DNA of 64,000 nucleotides, from NCBI GenBank assembly GCA_016196825.1, contig JACPWY010000015.1:26993-90992 (forward strand). The letters are read 5' to 3'. A model generated the notes under the pieces. The model worked only from the letters and a program-made list of their open reading frames with translations. It had not been told where the DNA came from and made no database searches. The position numbers and the translations under genes were made by a program. The DNA is from Deltaproteobacteria bacterium (GTDB taxonomy: Bacteria; Bdellovibrionota; FAC87; UBA2466). This document shows, one piece after another, positions 17,451 to 26,144 of the stretch (positions are counted from its first letter, which is position 1; every line of letters begins with the position of its first letter).

Positions 17451-18710
17451 TTATTTGGACAAGCAGGCAAGGTTCGTGGGGACTCTCACTCTGCTTCGCG
17501 GCTCGGGGAGCGCGCGGAAGAGAACGGAGGTCTGATCGGGGGTACGCGCCTCGCAGGCGTCGCTCAGGGCTCGCTCCAGGGTCGGAGTGGCATCGAACCA
17601 TGTCGCGCGATTGGGGAGGCCATCTTGGAGGAGAAAGATAAGCAGAATGCTGAGAGTGATGATCGTGATGGGGACGAGCCCCAGGCGAACAGCGGGACGG
17701 GTGTGTTGGAAGAGAACGAAGGTGAAGATCGCAAAAATGGTGAGATTGAGCGGCAGAAAATACTGGGTGTTGTACCCCACCCAAGCAAAGTTCTGCGCGA
17801 CGTTGACGTACTGCGGGCGTTGATAAGCAAATAGGAGCACCTCAGCACAAAGAATGGCAAGAAGAGTGGCGACTGGCTTTCGCAGTGTGGCTGGGGAGGC
17901 CCAGAGAATAAACGAGGTTATGAGGACCGAGAAGAGGACAGCCAACCAAAGATTGAGCGACGAGTAGATCGGATAAAGAAACGGAAAGCCGAAGAGGCGC
18001 GCCGTGAGGTTCTCGGCCAGAGCTGAAAGGGTCGGCAGGCCTTCGGTGATTCCGGGCATGGGGCGAAGGGCTTCACGAAGAGCCAGCGCTTGCGGAACAC
18101 TCGAAAGCAGAATGAGGAGCGAGATGCGTCGGACCCCGAGACGAATGATCAGGGCAAACGCAAAGAGGTAGGCGTACGGACAGCTCAAGGCACAGAAAAC
18201 GGTCCCTAGTGCCACTGGAATTTGTCGACGGTCGGTGGGCGAGTGAAGGAGACCGTAGAAGCAGATGAGGGCCGCGAGATAACCGAACGCAAATTTGGCG
18301 TTGCAAAGGCTCCCCAAGAACATTGCTGGCGCCCAAGGCATCGGAAAAAGCACGGTCGTCAGCCAAAGGAGAAGGCCCCAGCGAAGAGGAGCCCGCCGGG
18401 AAAAAAGCCAGAGAGGAAATGCGGCTATAAAGCCCCAAAAAAGATAGGAGACGAGGGCGACCGAAACACTCAATTGGGTAAGCCTGCCGTGAAAGAGCGC
18501 TTGATTGAGCAAGGTCGCTAAGTCGTAGAGAATCGAGGAACCTAGCGTGTACCAACCGTTTTGCCGAAAACGAAGCATGGCCAGTGGGTGACTGAGGGCG
18601 AGAAGCGTGAACGTTCCATCCTCTGCGTAAAAATTCGGATGGGAGAGATAGGCGGGCATACGAGCGTACGCGACGAGAGCCCCGAGCAAAGTGAGTGCGA
18701 GCACTAGCAC
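17451..18710 (-). CDS. polytopic membrane protein, GT-C-like
   Basis: A 419-residue protein with about ten to eleven membrane segments. The first periplasmic loop contains HPNFYAEDGTF, an acidic pair after the first helix as found in GT-C type lipid-linked sugar transferases. The second half and a soluble C-terminal segment (residues 365-419, three Cys) are less typical. The call rests on topology and this motif only. The start is GTG at 18710, 18 bp below the stop of rlmL, so it is probably the last gene of the methyltransferase operon. A role in decorating the envelope with sugar is an inference. Confidence 0.6.
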   Translation of the reverse strand: MLVLALTLLGALVAYARMPAYLSHPNFYAEDGTFTLLALSHPLAMLRFRQNGWYTLGSSILYDLATLLNQALFHGRLTQLSVSVALVSYLFWGFIAAFPLWLFSRRAPLRWGLLLWLTTVLFPMPWAPAMFLGSLCNAKFAFGYLAALICFYGLLHSPTDRRQIPVALGTVFCALSCPYAYLFAFALIIRLGVRRISLLILLSSVPQALALREALRPMPGITEGLPTLSALAENLTARLFGFPFLYPIYSSLNLWLAVLFSVLITSFILWASPATLRKPVATLLAILCAEVLLFAYQRPQYVNVAQNFAWVGYNTQYFLPLNLTIFAIFTFVLFQHTRPAVRLGLVPITIITLSILLIFLLQDGLPNRATWFDATPTLERALSDACEARTPDQTSVLFRALPEPRSRVRVPTNLACLSK

Positions 18711-18728
18711 TAGGATAGTTTACCGGTG

Positions 18729-20864
18729 TTAGGCGGGAACGTCGATTTTCCAGCAGCGGTGGCTGGGTTTGCCTTGGAAATCGGGCGGGATAGTTTGTTG
18801 GGAGATTTCACGCAGCGTGACGGCGCGCTTGGCCTTGAGGCCCGCCTCATCGATTGCGAAGGTGCGATAGTTGGTCGAGAAAAAGACCTGGCCGCCTGGG
18901 CGCATGCGGTCGAGGACCAGGCTCAAAAGTTGGGTGTGGTCGCTCTGGACGTCGAAGGTGCGACCCGAAGAGCGGTTGACCGACCGGGTGGGGGGATCCA
19001 CGACTGAGAGATCGAATTGCAATGTTGTGCGTTCGAGAAACTCCAAGACATCACTGCGGATAAATCGGTGGTTTCCGTCCGAGAATCCGTTGAGCGTCAT
19101 GTTGCGCTCGGCCCAATCGAGGTACGCGCGGGATGTATCGACGGTGGTGGTGGAGCGGGCCCCGCCTTTGGCCGCATAGACCGAGAAGGAACCCGTATAG
19201 GCAAAGAGATTGAGGACGTCTTTCCCTGTGGCCGCCTTTTCGACGAGTCTTCGGGTCACCCGGTGATCGAGGAAGAGCCCCACGTCGAGGTAGTCGGCGA
19301 GATTGACCAGGAACTGGTGGCCGCCCTCCAAAACGGTAAGAAATTCATTGGTCGTGTCATGCGCTGAATACTGGAAGCCGCCGCTTTTCTGGGGTTTCCG
19401 TTTCTTGAAATAGACCTTTTCGGGGGCAACGCCGAGAGTGCTGGCTGCTGTTTCGCGCATGAGCTGAGTATAGCGCGTGTGTTCCAGCGGTGAGTGGTCA
19501 TGGTTTCGCTCGATTTCGGCGAAGTGGAGACGATCACCATAGAGGTCGATCAGGTAGGGAAGTTCCGGGATGTCCCAATTGTAGACACGCCAACAGGTGA
19601 CTCTCTCTCTCTCGGTCCAACGCGAGTGGCGCTTGAGGACCTTTGTGAGGCGATTCTTGAGCATCTCAGCCCGTTGAGACCAGAGTGGCAAAACGCCCTC
19701 CGGCGTAGCGCGCGGCCTCTCGAGAAAGGGCTCCGACCGGAGTTCGTACTCGAGAAGTCGGCACTCGATCGGGCCATTGAAGAGCGTGGTGCGCGAGGAC
19801 GTGCGGAGGCCAAAGAATTTCGCCGCCTCAAGGTTGCCGGTGAGGACCGAGGCCCGCCAACCTGGGTAGGCGCGCTTCAGCTGGTCACCGAAATCTTGAT
19901 AGAGCTGGGCCGTATTGTCGACGGGGAGGCGGTCATCATAGGGTGGATTGACGACGACGACCCCGGGCATTGAGAACTCTTTCTTCCACTCAAAGAAGTC
20001 GGCCGTTTCAATGCGAATGATATTTGTGAGACCGGCCCTCTCAGCGTTGTCGCGAGCGATGGCCGCGACTCGCTCATCTTTTTCCAGGCCGATGATCTGG
20101 GTTTGGGGCGCCGGTCGAATAGCGGACTCGGCATCAGTGCGCAATGAGTTCCAAAGCGATCGGTTGAAATCGGGCCAGCGTTCAAAACCAAACGCTCGTT
20201 TGAGGCCGGGAGCTTGGTTTGTCGCTATTAGCCCGGCCTCTATGCAGAGAGTGCCAGAGCCTGTCATGGGATCGAGAAAGGGGATCGCCGGATCCCACCG
20301 TGAGAGGCGAACAAGGCCGGCGGCGAGTGCCTCACTGAGCGGTGCCTCGCCGGTTTGCTTGCGATAGCCTCGCTTGTGGAGCGACTCTCCCGAGGAATCC
20401 AAGAATACGGTCACCGTGTTTTGAAAGAGGCTGATGTTGATTCGCAGATCGGGGTCAACTCTCTCGACTGATGGGCGGTCGTTGTAACGGTCGCGGATCG
20501 TGTCGACGACCGCGTCCTTGGTGAGCTGGGCGACAAAGAGTGAGTGCTGCGAGAAGGAGGAATGGACGTGGGCGTCGACGGTGAGCGAGCTTTTGGCAGA
20601 CAGCCACCGCGACCAATCGATCGTTCGGATGCCTTGGTAATAAGCCTTTTCGTCGGCTGCGGAAAAAGTGTGGATGGGGACGAGGACTCGAATAGCGGTC
20701 CGGCACCAGAGGTTTGCCTTGTAAAGAAGAGACTGATTTCCTACGCAGGTGACAAGTCTTGGGCTTGCGGCGACGGGATCGGCCCCCAACGCTTTCAGCT
20801 CACTCGAGAGAATGTCCTCGAGCCCGGTGAGGGTGCGGACATGGATCGGAAAGCGGGAGGTCAT
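18729..20864 (-). CDS. rlmL: bifunctional 23S rRNA methyltransferase RlmKL
   Basis: A 711-residue enzyme with the RlmKL layout. THUMP domain at about residues 45-155. The first SAM domain makes m2G2445 (family knowledge), with LDPMTGSGTLCIEAGLIA and the catalytic NPPYDDRL. The second SAM domain makes m7G2069 and spans about residues 450-711, with LNLFAYTGSFSVYAAKGGA and VVDPPTRSVNRSSG. The length matches E. coli RlmKL (about 702). Its ATG overlaps the stop of the upstream uracil methyltransferase gene by four bases, so two 23S rRNA modification enzymes are translationally coupled. Confidence 0.93.
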   Translation of the reverse strand: MTSRFPIHVRTLTGLEDILSSELKALGADPVAASPRLVTCVGNQSLLYKANLWCRTAIRVLVPIHTFSAADEKAYYQGIRTIDWSRWLSAKSSLTVDAHVHSSFSQHSLFVAQLTKDAVVDTIRDRYNDRPSVERVDPDLRINISLFQNTVTVFLDSSGESLHKRGYRKQTGEAPLSEALAAGLVRLSRWDPAIPFLDPMTGSGTLCIEAGLIATNQAPGLKRAFGFERWPDFNRSLWNSLRTDAESAIRPAPQTQIIGLEKDERVAAIARDNAERAGLTNIIRIETADFFEWKKEFSMPGVVVVNPPYDDRLPVDNTAQLYQDFGDQLKRAYPGWRASVLTGNLEAAKFFGLRTSSRTTLFNGPIECRLLEYELRSEPFLERPRATPEGVLPLWSQRAEMLKNRLTKVLKRHSRWTERERVTCWRVYNWDIPELPYLIDLYGDRLHFAEIERNHDHSPLEHTRYTQLMRETAASTLGVAPEKVYFKKRKPQKSGGFQYSAHDTTNEFLTVLEGGHQFLVNLADYLDVGLFLDHRVTRRLVEKAATGKDVLNLFAYTGSFSVYAAKGGARSTTTVDTSRAYLDWAERNMTLNGFSDGNHRFIRSDVLEFLERTTLQFDLSVVDPPTRSVNRSSGRTFDVQSDHTQLLSLVLDRMRPGGQVFFSTNYRTFAIDEAGLKAKRAVTLREISQQTIPPDFQGKPSHRCWKIDVPA

Positions 20865-22144
20865 GAACCCCGCCGGTTACTCTTGGAAAAACGGCCGACG
20901 ATTTCGACATGGTGGGACCACAGAAACTGATCGATCACCTGAATGCTTTCTAGGCGGTAGCCGCCGTCGCACAGAATGCGGGCGTCCCGGGAGAAGGTCG
21001 CTGGGTTGCAGGAGACACCGATCACCTCCTGCACGCGAGACGAGGACATCGCCTCGGCCTGTTCCGGACAGCCGGCGCGGGGCGGATCGAAAATGACAGC
21101 GTCGTAGCGGTTGAGCTCTTCTCGTCGCAGGGGCTCTTGGAAAAGATCGCGCTCGTGGACGGCAAGGCCCTGGCCGCCAGTGGCCTTCTTCATCGCGCGC
21201 ACGGCGAGAGGATCGAGCTCGTACGCGTCGACGCGGCCTCGGTTGAGAAGGTGGCCGGCAAAGGTGCCGCAGCCCGAGAAGAGATCGGCAAAGTCACCCG
21301 CTCCGGGCAGTCCCTCCATTATGGCGTTCACAAGAGCGGCCTCTCCGTCGGGAGTGGGCTGGAGAAACGCGGCTGGTGGGAGCGTGACTCTGAGTGGGCC
21401 AAAATTGATCTGAAGAGGAGAAAACTCGAGAAGAGTCCTGATGGGGTGCCGAGGGGTGGCGCGCCAACCGATGCGCGAGATCCCGGCCTCTGGGACGATC
21501 GGCGCGATCGCTTCGAGGACGTCGGGGTCGGGCTGCCCTCTGCGGCCGATGGGCCCCGTGAACATCAGATCCACGCCTTGGCCGACGATTTGGAAAAAGA
21601 TGTCGAGCGGTTTTTCTGGCACAAGGAGACTGGGGAGAATGGGGAGCATCGTAGCGCGCAGCTCGAGGAGGCGCGGATCAGCGATGGGGCAATTCTCAAT
21701 GTTGGCTATCGCGCGGGAGCGGCGTCGGTAGTAGCCCATCGTGATTTTTCCGCGTGTCTCAACCGCTGTGAAGGTGGCGCGTCGGCGGGTGCCGCCACCA
21801 AGAAAAACTGGCGGGAGAATTTTTTGAACGGGGACGCCGAAGCGGTGGAGTGCGTTGAGAATAATGCCTGATTTCCAATCCTGATAATAAAGCGGGGTTA
21901 AGTGCTGAACGGTGCAGCCCCCGCAGTGATCATAGTGCTCGCATTGGGGTCCCTGACGGTGGGGTGAGGCGGTGAGAATCGTCTGGATCTCTCCTCGGCT
22001 CACGCCCATGGCGTCTCGGAAAAACCGGGCCTTGAGTCGGTCACCGGGGAGGCCGCGGTCGATGTAGATCGAACCACGCGCACTTCTATAGATTCCGTCT
22101 CCCTTGGGGCCGAGGGAATCGACGTTGATCGGGGGCTGTGCCAT
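20861..22144 (-). CDS. 23S rRNA (uracil-5-)-methyltransferase, RlmD/TrmA family
   Basis: A 427-residue RNA m5U methyltransferase. It has a short TRAM-like N-terminus (GDGIYRSARGSIYIDRGLPG), then CEHYDHCGGCTVQH, whose three Cys with a later one (ENCPIAD) would bind a 4Fe-4S cluster as in RlmD. The SAM site is ADLFSGCGTFAGHL and the nucleophile region is VSCNPATFSRD, followed by a Q-x-x-D-Q/F-P-like tail (IQVIDQFLWSHHVEIVGRF). The terminal H-x-E motif is standard. Which uridine it modifies (RlmC, RlmD or TrmA type) cannot be decided from sequence alone. First gene of the operon with rlmL. Confidence 0.88.
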   Translation of the reverse strand: MAQPPINVDSLGPKGDGIYRSARGSIYIDRGLPGDRLKARFFRDAMGVSRGEIQTILTASPHRQGPQCEHYDHCGGCTVQHLTPLYYQDWKSGIILNALHRFGVPVQKILPPVFLGGGTRRRATFTAVETRGKITMGYYRRRSRAIANIENCPIADPRLLELRATMLPILPSLLVPEKPLDIFFQIVGQGVDLMFTGPIGRRGQPDPDVLEAIAPIVPEAGISRIGWRATPRHPIRTLLEFSPLQINFGPLRVTLPPAAFLQPTPDGEAALVNAIMEGLPGAGDFADLFSGCGTFAGHLLNRGRVDAYELDPLAVRAMKKATGGQGLAVHERDLFQEPLRREELNRYDAVIFDPPRAGCPEQAEAMSSSRVQEVIGVSCNPATFSRDARILCDGGYRLESIQVIDQFLWSHHVEIVGRFSKSNRRGS

Positions 22145-22228
22145 GCGGGGTCAATAGCACAAAAAGTGTCCAGGTTTCCAGTATTTCCGCGAGGGCGGTC
22201 GCAGCAGAAGGTATTCTTGAGACGCGCC

Positions 22229-22762
22229 CTACTTCTCTAAAAGAACCTTGAGGTTAGCGAGGCCCTGTTCGAAGTCGTTCCCTAGTTTCTTGGGCATGTT
22301 GAAAAGAAGGCAAAAGACGTTGGAGGGGAACGGGGACGGGCTCTTCATGCCCCAAATAACCTTTGTATGGTGGGGGACGGGGGAGTTCTCGGTGCGGAAG
22401 GAGACCTGGCTCGCTCCCTGCATCGGGCGGGAGAAGCGAAGCTCGAGATCGATGCGCTCATTGGGCACGATGCTCTTGATCTCCTGCTCCCCAGCGCCGA
22501 TCGCTGTGTTTCCATCCCAGGAGGAGACGGAACCGACAGTCCCGTCAGTGCCTTTATATTCGGCCTTCATGTTGGGATCGAGTTTCTTCCAAGGGCTCCA
22601 GCTCTGCCCGTTTTTGAGACTCGTCAGGAAGGCGAAGACCTGCTCGCGAGGTTTGGCGATGGTGATCTCGCGTTCCACCGAGAATTCCGTCGGCGCGAGT
22701 AGCCCCGTGATGAGAAATACTCCGACGAAAACCGCGAGGACGTAGAGAATCTTGTTGATCAT
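22229..22762 (-). CDS. membrane-anchored SRPBCC/START-like protein
   Basis: A 177-residue protein with an N-terminal membrane helix (KILYVLAVFVGVFLITGLLA) and an SRPBCC (polyketide cyclase/dehydrase-like) domain (FSVEREITIAKPREQVFAFL, then SWSPWKKLDPNMKAEYKG). The domain forms a hydrophobic ligand cavity; the ligand is unknown. The ATG at 22762 lies ten bases past the stop of the rhomboid gene, so the two are probably co-transcribed. Confidence 0.8.
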   Translation of the reverse strand: MINKILYVLAVFVGVFLITGLLAPTEFSVEREITIAKPREQVFAFLTSLKNGQSWSPWKKLDPNMKAEYKGTDGTVGSVSSWDGNTAIGAGEQEIKSIVPNERIDLELRFSRPMQGASQVSFRTENSPVPHHTKVIWGMKSPSPFPSNVFCLLFNMPKKLGNDFEQGLANLKVLLEK

Positions 22763-22771
22763 GGCTTGTCC

Positions 22772-23422
22772 TTAGGGGCTCCTCATGCGCGCAAAAAACC
22801 CCGCGACGATTCCTATTGTAGCGCCGCCCACGTGCGACGCAATCGCGACGTGTTCTTGAGACCGGAGGAGCGAGTCGAGGAGAGTGGTGAGGGTGGCGGG
22901 AGAACGAGCGAGAAGCGGCGTGAGATGGGGGAGGACGAAGTGCTGGGTGGCGAGGCCGAGGAGCGAAATGGTGCCGTAGATAAGTGCGAAGGAGCGCGCG
23001 GGGAATGTGGCGCTGAGGGGGCCGATGCCGCCGACCCGCGCTTGGGGCAGGGCGATGACGACGAAGACAAGAGTGGCGAGGACCCCAGCGCTTGAGCCCA
23101 TGAGGAGGCTATTGTGAGTGGCGTCGGTGAAGGTGTGGGCGAGGGAGCCTGTGATGCCGCCAAGGAGGAAGAGTAGGGCGAGGGATTTGGGGCCTGAGGC
23201 GTGTTCGAAAGCGCGACCAAAGAGGAGAAGAAGAATGGCATTGCCGAAGAGATGGTTCCAGCCGCCGTGAAGAAAAAGCGACGTGATGAGCGTAAGGCCA
23301 GCGTGGCGGAGTGGTGCGCCCGTGAAGAGGGCGAAGTGGTCCAGAGACGTGGGGAAGACCTGGCCGATAGCCGTGAAGAGGAGGCAAAGAAGAAGGAGCG
23401 CGAGGGTCATGGGGTAGTTCAT
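22772..23422 (-). CDS. rhomboid-family intramembrane serine protease
   Basis: A 216-residue, six-to-seven-helix membrane protein. HGGWNHLFGN (residues 52-61) is the conserved second-helix motif. The catalytic Ser is S111 in MGSSAGV (GxSA variant of GxSG) and the His is H197 in ASHVGGATIG. Rhomboids cleave membrane proteins inside the bilayer. The frame extends upstream to 23485, but ATG 23422 starts at the proper first helix; the ribosome site is weak. The unusually long loop between the Ser and His helices (residues 125-190) is a difference from short bacterial members. Confidence 0.85.
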   Translation of the reverse strand: MNYPMTLALLLLCLLFTAIGQVFPTSLDHFALFTGAPLRHAGLTLITSLFLHGGWNHLFGNAILLLLFGRAFEHASGPKSLALLFLLGGITGSLAHTFTDATHNSLLMGSSAGVLATLVFVVIALPQARVGGIGPLSATFPARSFALIYGTISLLGLATQHFVLPHLTPLLARSPATLTTLLDSLLRSQEHVAIASHVGGATIGIVAGFFARMRSP

Positions 23423-23526
23423 TGTAAGGCCTCTGGGGCGGGAGCCGAAGCTGCTGGGCGTTGGGGAAGTCGATTGCCCAACCAAAGAACTTACGGACCA
23501 AAAATTGGGTAAGAGAACCAGCTTGG

Positions 23527-23546
23527 AATCTGTCTTAGGGCAGATT
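23527..23546. repeat. short palindrome, family E
   Basis: AATCTGTCTTAGGGCAGATT is an imperfect 20-base palindrome between divergently placed small genes. It is one of several copies of the TCTGTCTT-n-AGACAGA motif. Confidence 0.6.
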
Positions 23547-23581
23547 TTGAGGGGGGCGTTGGGTAGGTTCCCTGAATCGAA

Positions 23582-24055
23582 CTATTCCAGGCGCGGGTAA
23601 CGGGCATCAATTCTGTCGGTCTTGTACTCAATCTCACCGTTTGGGTGGAGAGTGCGTTTCACCTTCGTTCCTTTCTCGGTAACGAAACGCCCATCGATTG
23701 CGTAGTAGGTGCTCTGAGCAAGAAAAGAGAGTTCCTCGGTTCCTTTGTCAAAAGAATCCCAAGTGACTTCGTGGATGACCTTGGTTTGATCCGACGTCCA
23801 TGCCCACTTTTGGTGCATTGTGTATTTTTCGTAATCATCGTCAACTTCGACTAATCCCCAGTCGGGTCCGAGCTTGAGTGGCACGGGATCGCCAATTGGA
23901 TTGCCCGCCACAAATTGTTGGCGCACCCATTCATCGCAACTTGTCTGCTTAACCTGAAGATCAACTTCGCCGGAGATTCTCTCGATATGACTTAAGTCGA
24001 CGCAGGCGAAAGAATCGATGGTCAATAATGTCAAAATCAAAAACAGAGTTTTCAT
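23582..24055 (-). CDS. exported protein of unknown function
   Basis: A 157-residue protein. The ATG at 24055 opens a signal peptide (MKTLFLILTLLTIDSFA, cut before CVDL; the Cys could also be read as a lipobox, FAC, though it is poor). The mature part has one more Cys (QTSCDEW) and a Trp/Tyr-rich middle (KYTMHQKWAWTSDQ) that suggests a beta barrel fold. An earlier in-frame start at 24160 would translate a family E palindrome and is unlikely. The family is not recognised. Confidence 0.65.
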   Translation of the reverse strand: MKTLFLILTLLTIDSFACVDLSHIERISGEVDLQVKQTSCDEWVRQQFVAGNPIGDPVPLKLGPDWGLVEVDDDYEKYTMHQKWAWTSDQTKVIHEVTWDSFDKGTEELSFLAQSTYYAIDGRFVTEKGTKVKRTLHPNGEIEYKTDRIDARYPRLE

Positions 24056-24117
24056 TATGGTGAAATCTAGACGTCTGGCTCTACCCCGCCAAGTCGCGGC
24101 GCGGAGAGGGCCGTAAG

Positions 24118-24133
24118 TCTGTCTTGAGACAGA
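24118..24133. repeat. short palindrome, family E
   Basis: TCTGTCTTGAGACAGA: seven-base arms TCTGTCT/AGACAGA around TG. It lies upstream of the gene that starts at 24055. Confidence 0.7.
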
Positions 24134-24269
24134 AAGCGCCTCTTTGATGTGTGGAGGCAATTAACCTCGGTCGATCGGGAAGGCGAGGGAGCAGCGCGCC
24201 CCCTTCGTTGATAGATGATCTTCTAAAACAATTCCCCTATCGTCACTTGCTGCAGCCATGCAGGCCAGT

Positions 24270-24578
24270 CTACTCTTGGGCCTTGTGAATAATCACGCGG
24301 TAGCCGGCGAGCTTGCCAGAGGATCTTTCAAATCCGGCTGGGACACACTCTACCTTACCAAGCTTATAGCCCTTGGCTTCAAACCGCTTCACATCGTTGG
24401 CTGCCTTTGCCGCGCAGTTTTCCAGCGGAGACTTGTCGTTAATGGGTCCTTGAAGAGCGTAGGTGGAAACGGCTTCCCCATCTTTCTCGAAGGCGTCAAA
24501 GTCGATGAGGGCCTCGACATTGGCCAGCAAGGTTCCGTTGAGGAGTAACAGAGATCCGATCATGAATTTATTGCGCAT
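24270..24578 (-). CDS. small exported protein
   Basis: A 102-residue protein with a signal peptide (MRNKFMIGSLLLLNGTLLA) after GGAAGT upstream. The mature part has two Cys (LENCAAKA and KVECVPAG) spaced as one likely disulfide and a mixed alpha-beta pattern. No family is recognised. It is transcribed away from the HNH gene, with both starts separated by a 316-base gap. Confidence 0.6.
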   Translation of the reverse strand: MRNKFMIGSLLLLNGTLLANVEALIDFDAFEKDGEAVSTYALQGPINDKSPLENCAAKAANDVKRFEAKGYKLGKVECVPAGFERSSGKLAGYRVIIHKAQE

Positions 24579-24819
24579 GTGACTTCCTTTCCAGATTTCG
24601 GGACTTGTATCAGTTGTGGAGGTGTCGTTGCAATTAGGTGGGGAAAAATTGTCCTTGGGAAGGGAGGCTTTGCGGTGACGGAAATTGTCATAGGGGTTCG
24701 TGAAGGACTTTACGGGGAGTGCGGACTGTCTTGAGACAGACCGCCTAGCCGGCTGCTCGGTGGGCCAAAATCTCCGAATAAAAAAAATGGAATTATCGTC
24801 TGTAAATACTATTTCCTAG
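24579..24819. other. gap between small exported gene and HNH gene
   Basis: No open frame of note. It holds a family E palindrome at 24721-24744 and an A-run near 24780-24787. The promoter for the HNH gene begins at 24820. Confidence 0.5.
24721..24744. repeat. family E palindrome with GC clamp
   Basis: CTGTCTTGAGACAG at 24726-24739 is enclosed by GCGG on the left and CCGC on the right, giving a stem of about ten pairs with single A/A mismatches. It lies about 100 bases upstream of the HNH promoter. Confidence 0.7.
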
Positions 24820-24847
24820 TTGACTGTATATTATGTACAGTTATGAT
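24820..24847 (+). promoter_or_regulatory. sigma-70-type promoter of the HNH gene
   Basis: TTGACT (24820-24825), 16-base spacer, TATGAT (24842-24847), an unusually good match. The spacer contains CTGTA-n7-TACAG, an inverted repeat that could bind a repressor. The ribosome site TAGGAGG (24884-24890) and the GTG start follow. Confidence 0.7.
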
Positions 24848-24894
24848 GAGTTCTGTGAAATCGACGATAAAGACGTCTTTGGGTAGGAGGTTGT

Positions 24895-26100
24895 GTGTTT
24901 CTGACTGCGACTGAGATTCATGAGAGGGCGGTTCGTTGTGCCAAGCAGCTTAAGCGGTGCGAGGCGGAGATGATTGTGTGTTTTCAGTTGGTGCAACGGG
25001 CTTGCGTGTATCTGAAGTACGAGCAGCCGTCCTTGCATTTGTATGCGGTGAATGTGTTGGGGTTGTCGGAGGATCAGGCTTACCACTTCAAGCGAGTGGC
25101 TTTGAAGGCGTTGGAGATTCCGGAGATCCTGGCCGCTGTGAGAGGGGGTGTGTCTGTTTCCAAGATCCGGCGGGTGATGTCGGTGATTACGCCGGGAAAC
25201 CAGGCGATTTGGATTCAGAGAGTGAAGACGTTGTCGCAGGCGAGACTCGAACGCGAAGTGGCGCGGGCGAATCCTAAAGAATTGGTGAAAGATAAATTGA
25301 AGCCGTTGACCGGTGAGCTTTATGAGGTCCACTGCAGTGTTCCCGTGCGGGTGCGGGAATTGATCGAGCGAGTGCAGGACTTGGAGTCGAAGCGTCTGAG
25401 ACGGGGTGCGGATTTGGCGCAGGTGCTGGAGGTGAGTTTGGAAGTTTACCTGGAGAAGAACGATCCGTTGCGGCGGGCGAGGCGGGCGGAAGAAAGGGCG
25501 AAGAAGGTTGGTGGGGCGGGGGTGGGCGCGGGACTTGATGGGGGGGAAGGTGTCTCGACACATGAGGTGGGGAAATCCATTTCGAGACATGAAGTGTGGA
25601 AATCTGTCTCGAGAGAAACCTCGGGAGAGTTTAGCCCAAGGCAAAGCGCGGAGATTGTTGTCTCAAGACAAGGCGGTGGAAAGTCGGTCTCAGGACAGGG
25701 GTCTGGAGACTCTATATCGAGACAAGTCATGGATATCGAGAAAGGTTATTCTCAAAGATCCGGCTCTGACGAGAAAGAGCAGAAAGGCCTGAATGGCGGG
25801 TCTGTCTCAAGACAGACTTGGGTTGGTGCCGCGCCACGCCGACGATCCAAGCCTGTGGCGAGGGTGATTCATAAGGTGGCTTTGCGAGATGACATGCAGT
25901 GTGTATTTCGCGATGAAAAGGGTGTTCGTTGTTTGAGCCGGCGATTCACGGAGCGGCATCATGTGATGTTGAGGGCCTATGGGGGGTCAGACACTGTTGG
26001 GAATCTGGTGACTTTGTGTAGTTCGCACCACGGTTATTTGCATCGGCGTGGGGCTTGGAGCGACCGGGTGAGGTTTGGTGATCATAAGAATCATTTATGA
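24895..26100 (+). CDS. HNH endonuclease-type protein with palindrome-coded repeats
   Basis: A 401-residue protein starting at GTG after TAGGAGG. Residues 1-200 are helical, of the DUF222-like kind that precedes HNH domains in these bacteria. Residues 218-310 are a low-complexity insert in which SVSRQ, ISRH, VSRE and similar words recur, each coded by a copy of the TCTGTCTCAAGACAG palindrome. The C-terminus (about 320-385) is the nuclease: CVFRDEKGVRC, then RHHVMLRAYGGSDTVGNLVTLC and SSHHGYLHRRG, with the H-N-H residues intact. Such proteins may be mobile or defensive nucleases; no partner gene is seen. Codon use is T/G-rich compared with neighbours, hinting at transfer. The next gene begins 44 bp downstream. 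Confidence 0.82.
   Translation: MFLTATEIHERAVRCAKQLKRCEAEMIVCFQLVQRACVYLKYEQPSLHLYAVNVLGLSEDQAYHFKRVALKALEIPEILAAVRGGVSVSKIRRVMSVITPGNQAIWIQRVKTLSQARLEREVARANPKELVKDKLKPLTGELYEVHCSVPVRVRELIERVQDLESKRLRRGADLAQVLEVSLEVYLEKNDPLRRARRAEERAKKVGGAGVGAGLDGGEGVSTHEVGKSISRHEVWKSVSRETSGEFSPRQSAEIVVSRQGGGKSVSGQGSGDSISRQVMDIEKGYSQRSGSDEKEQKGLNGGSVSRQTWVGAAPRRRSKPVARVIHKVALRDDMQCVFRDEKGVRCLSRRFTERHHVMLRAYGGSDTVGNLVTLCSSHHGYLHRRGAWSDRVRFGDHKNHL
25551..25816 (+). repeat. array of degenerate family E palindromes in a coding region
   Basis: About eight copies related to TGTCTCAAGACA occur in one frame at 25551, 25580, 25605, 25658, 25687, 25716, 25750 and 25801. The copies at 25658-25671 and 25801-25816 are perfect; the last, with its flanks, is GTCTGTCTCAAGACAGAC. 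All are read as tct-gtc-tca-aga-cag. Confidence 0.8.
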
Positions 26101-26144
26101 TGGAGGGATATGGACAGTGATGTCGGGTGGTATAGGGTGGATTT

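Noticed and set aside
25551..25816. Palindrome array as a CRISPR array
   Set aside because: Copies are degenerate, irregularly spaced (15 to 55 bases), all in one coding frame and without unique spacers of constant length; no cas genes other than a stand-alone RecB-like nuclease at 40673 are present.
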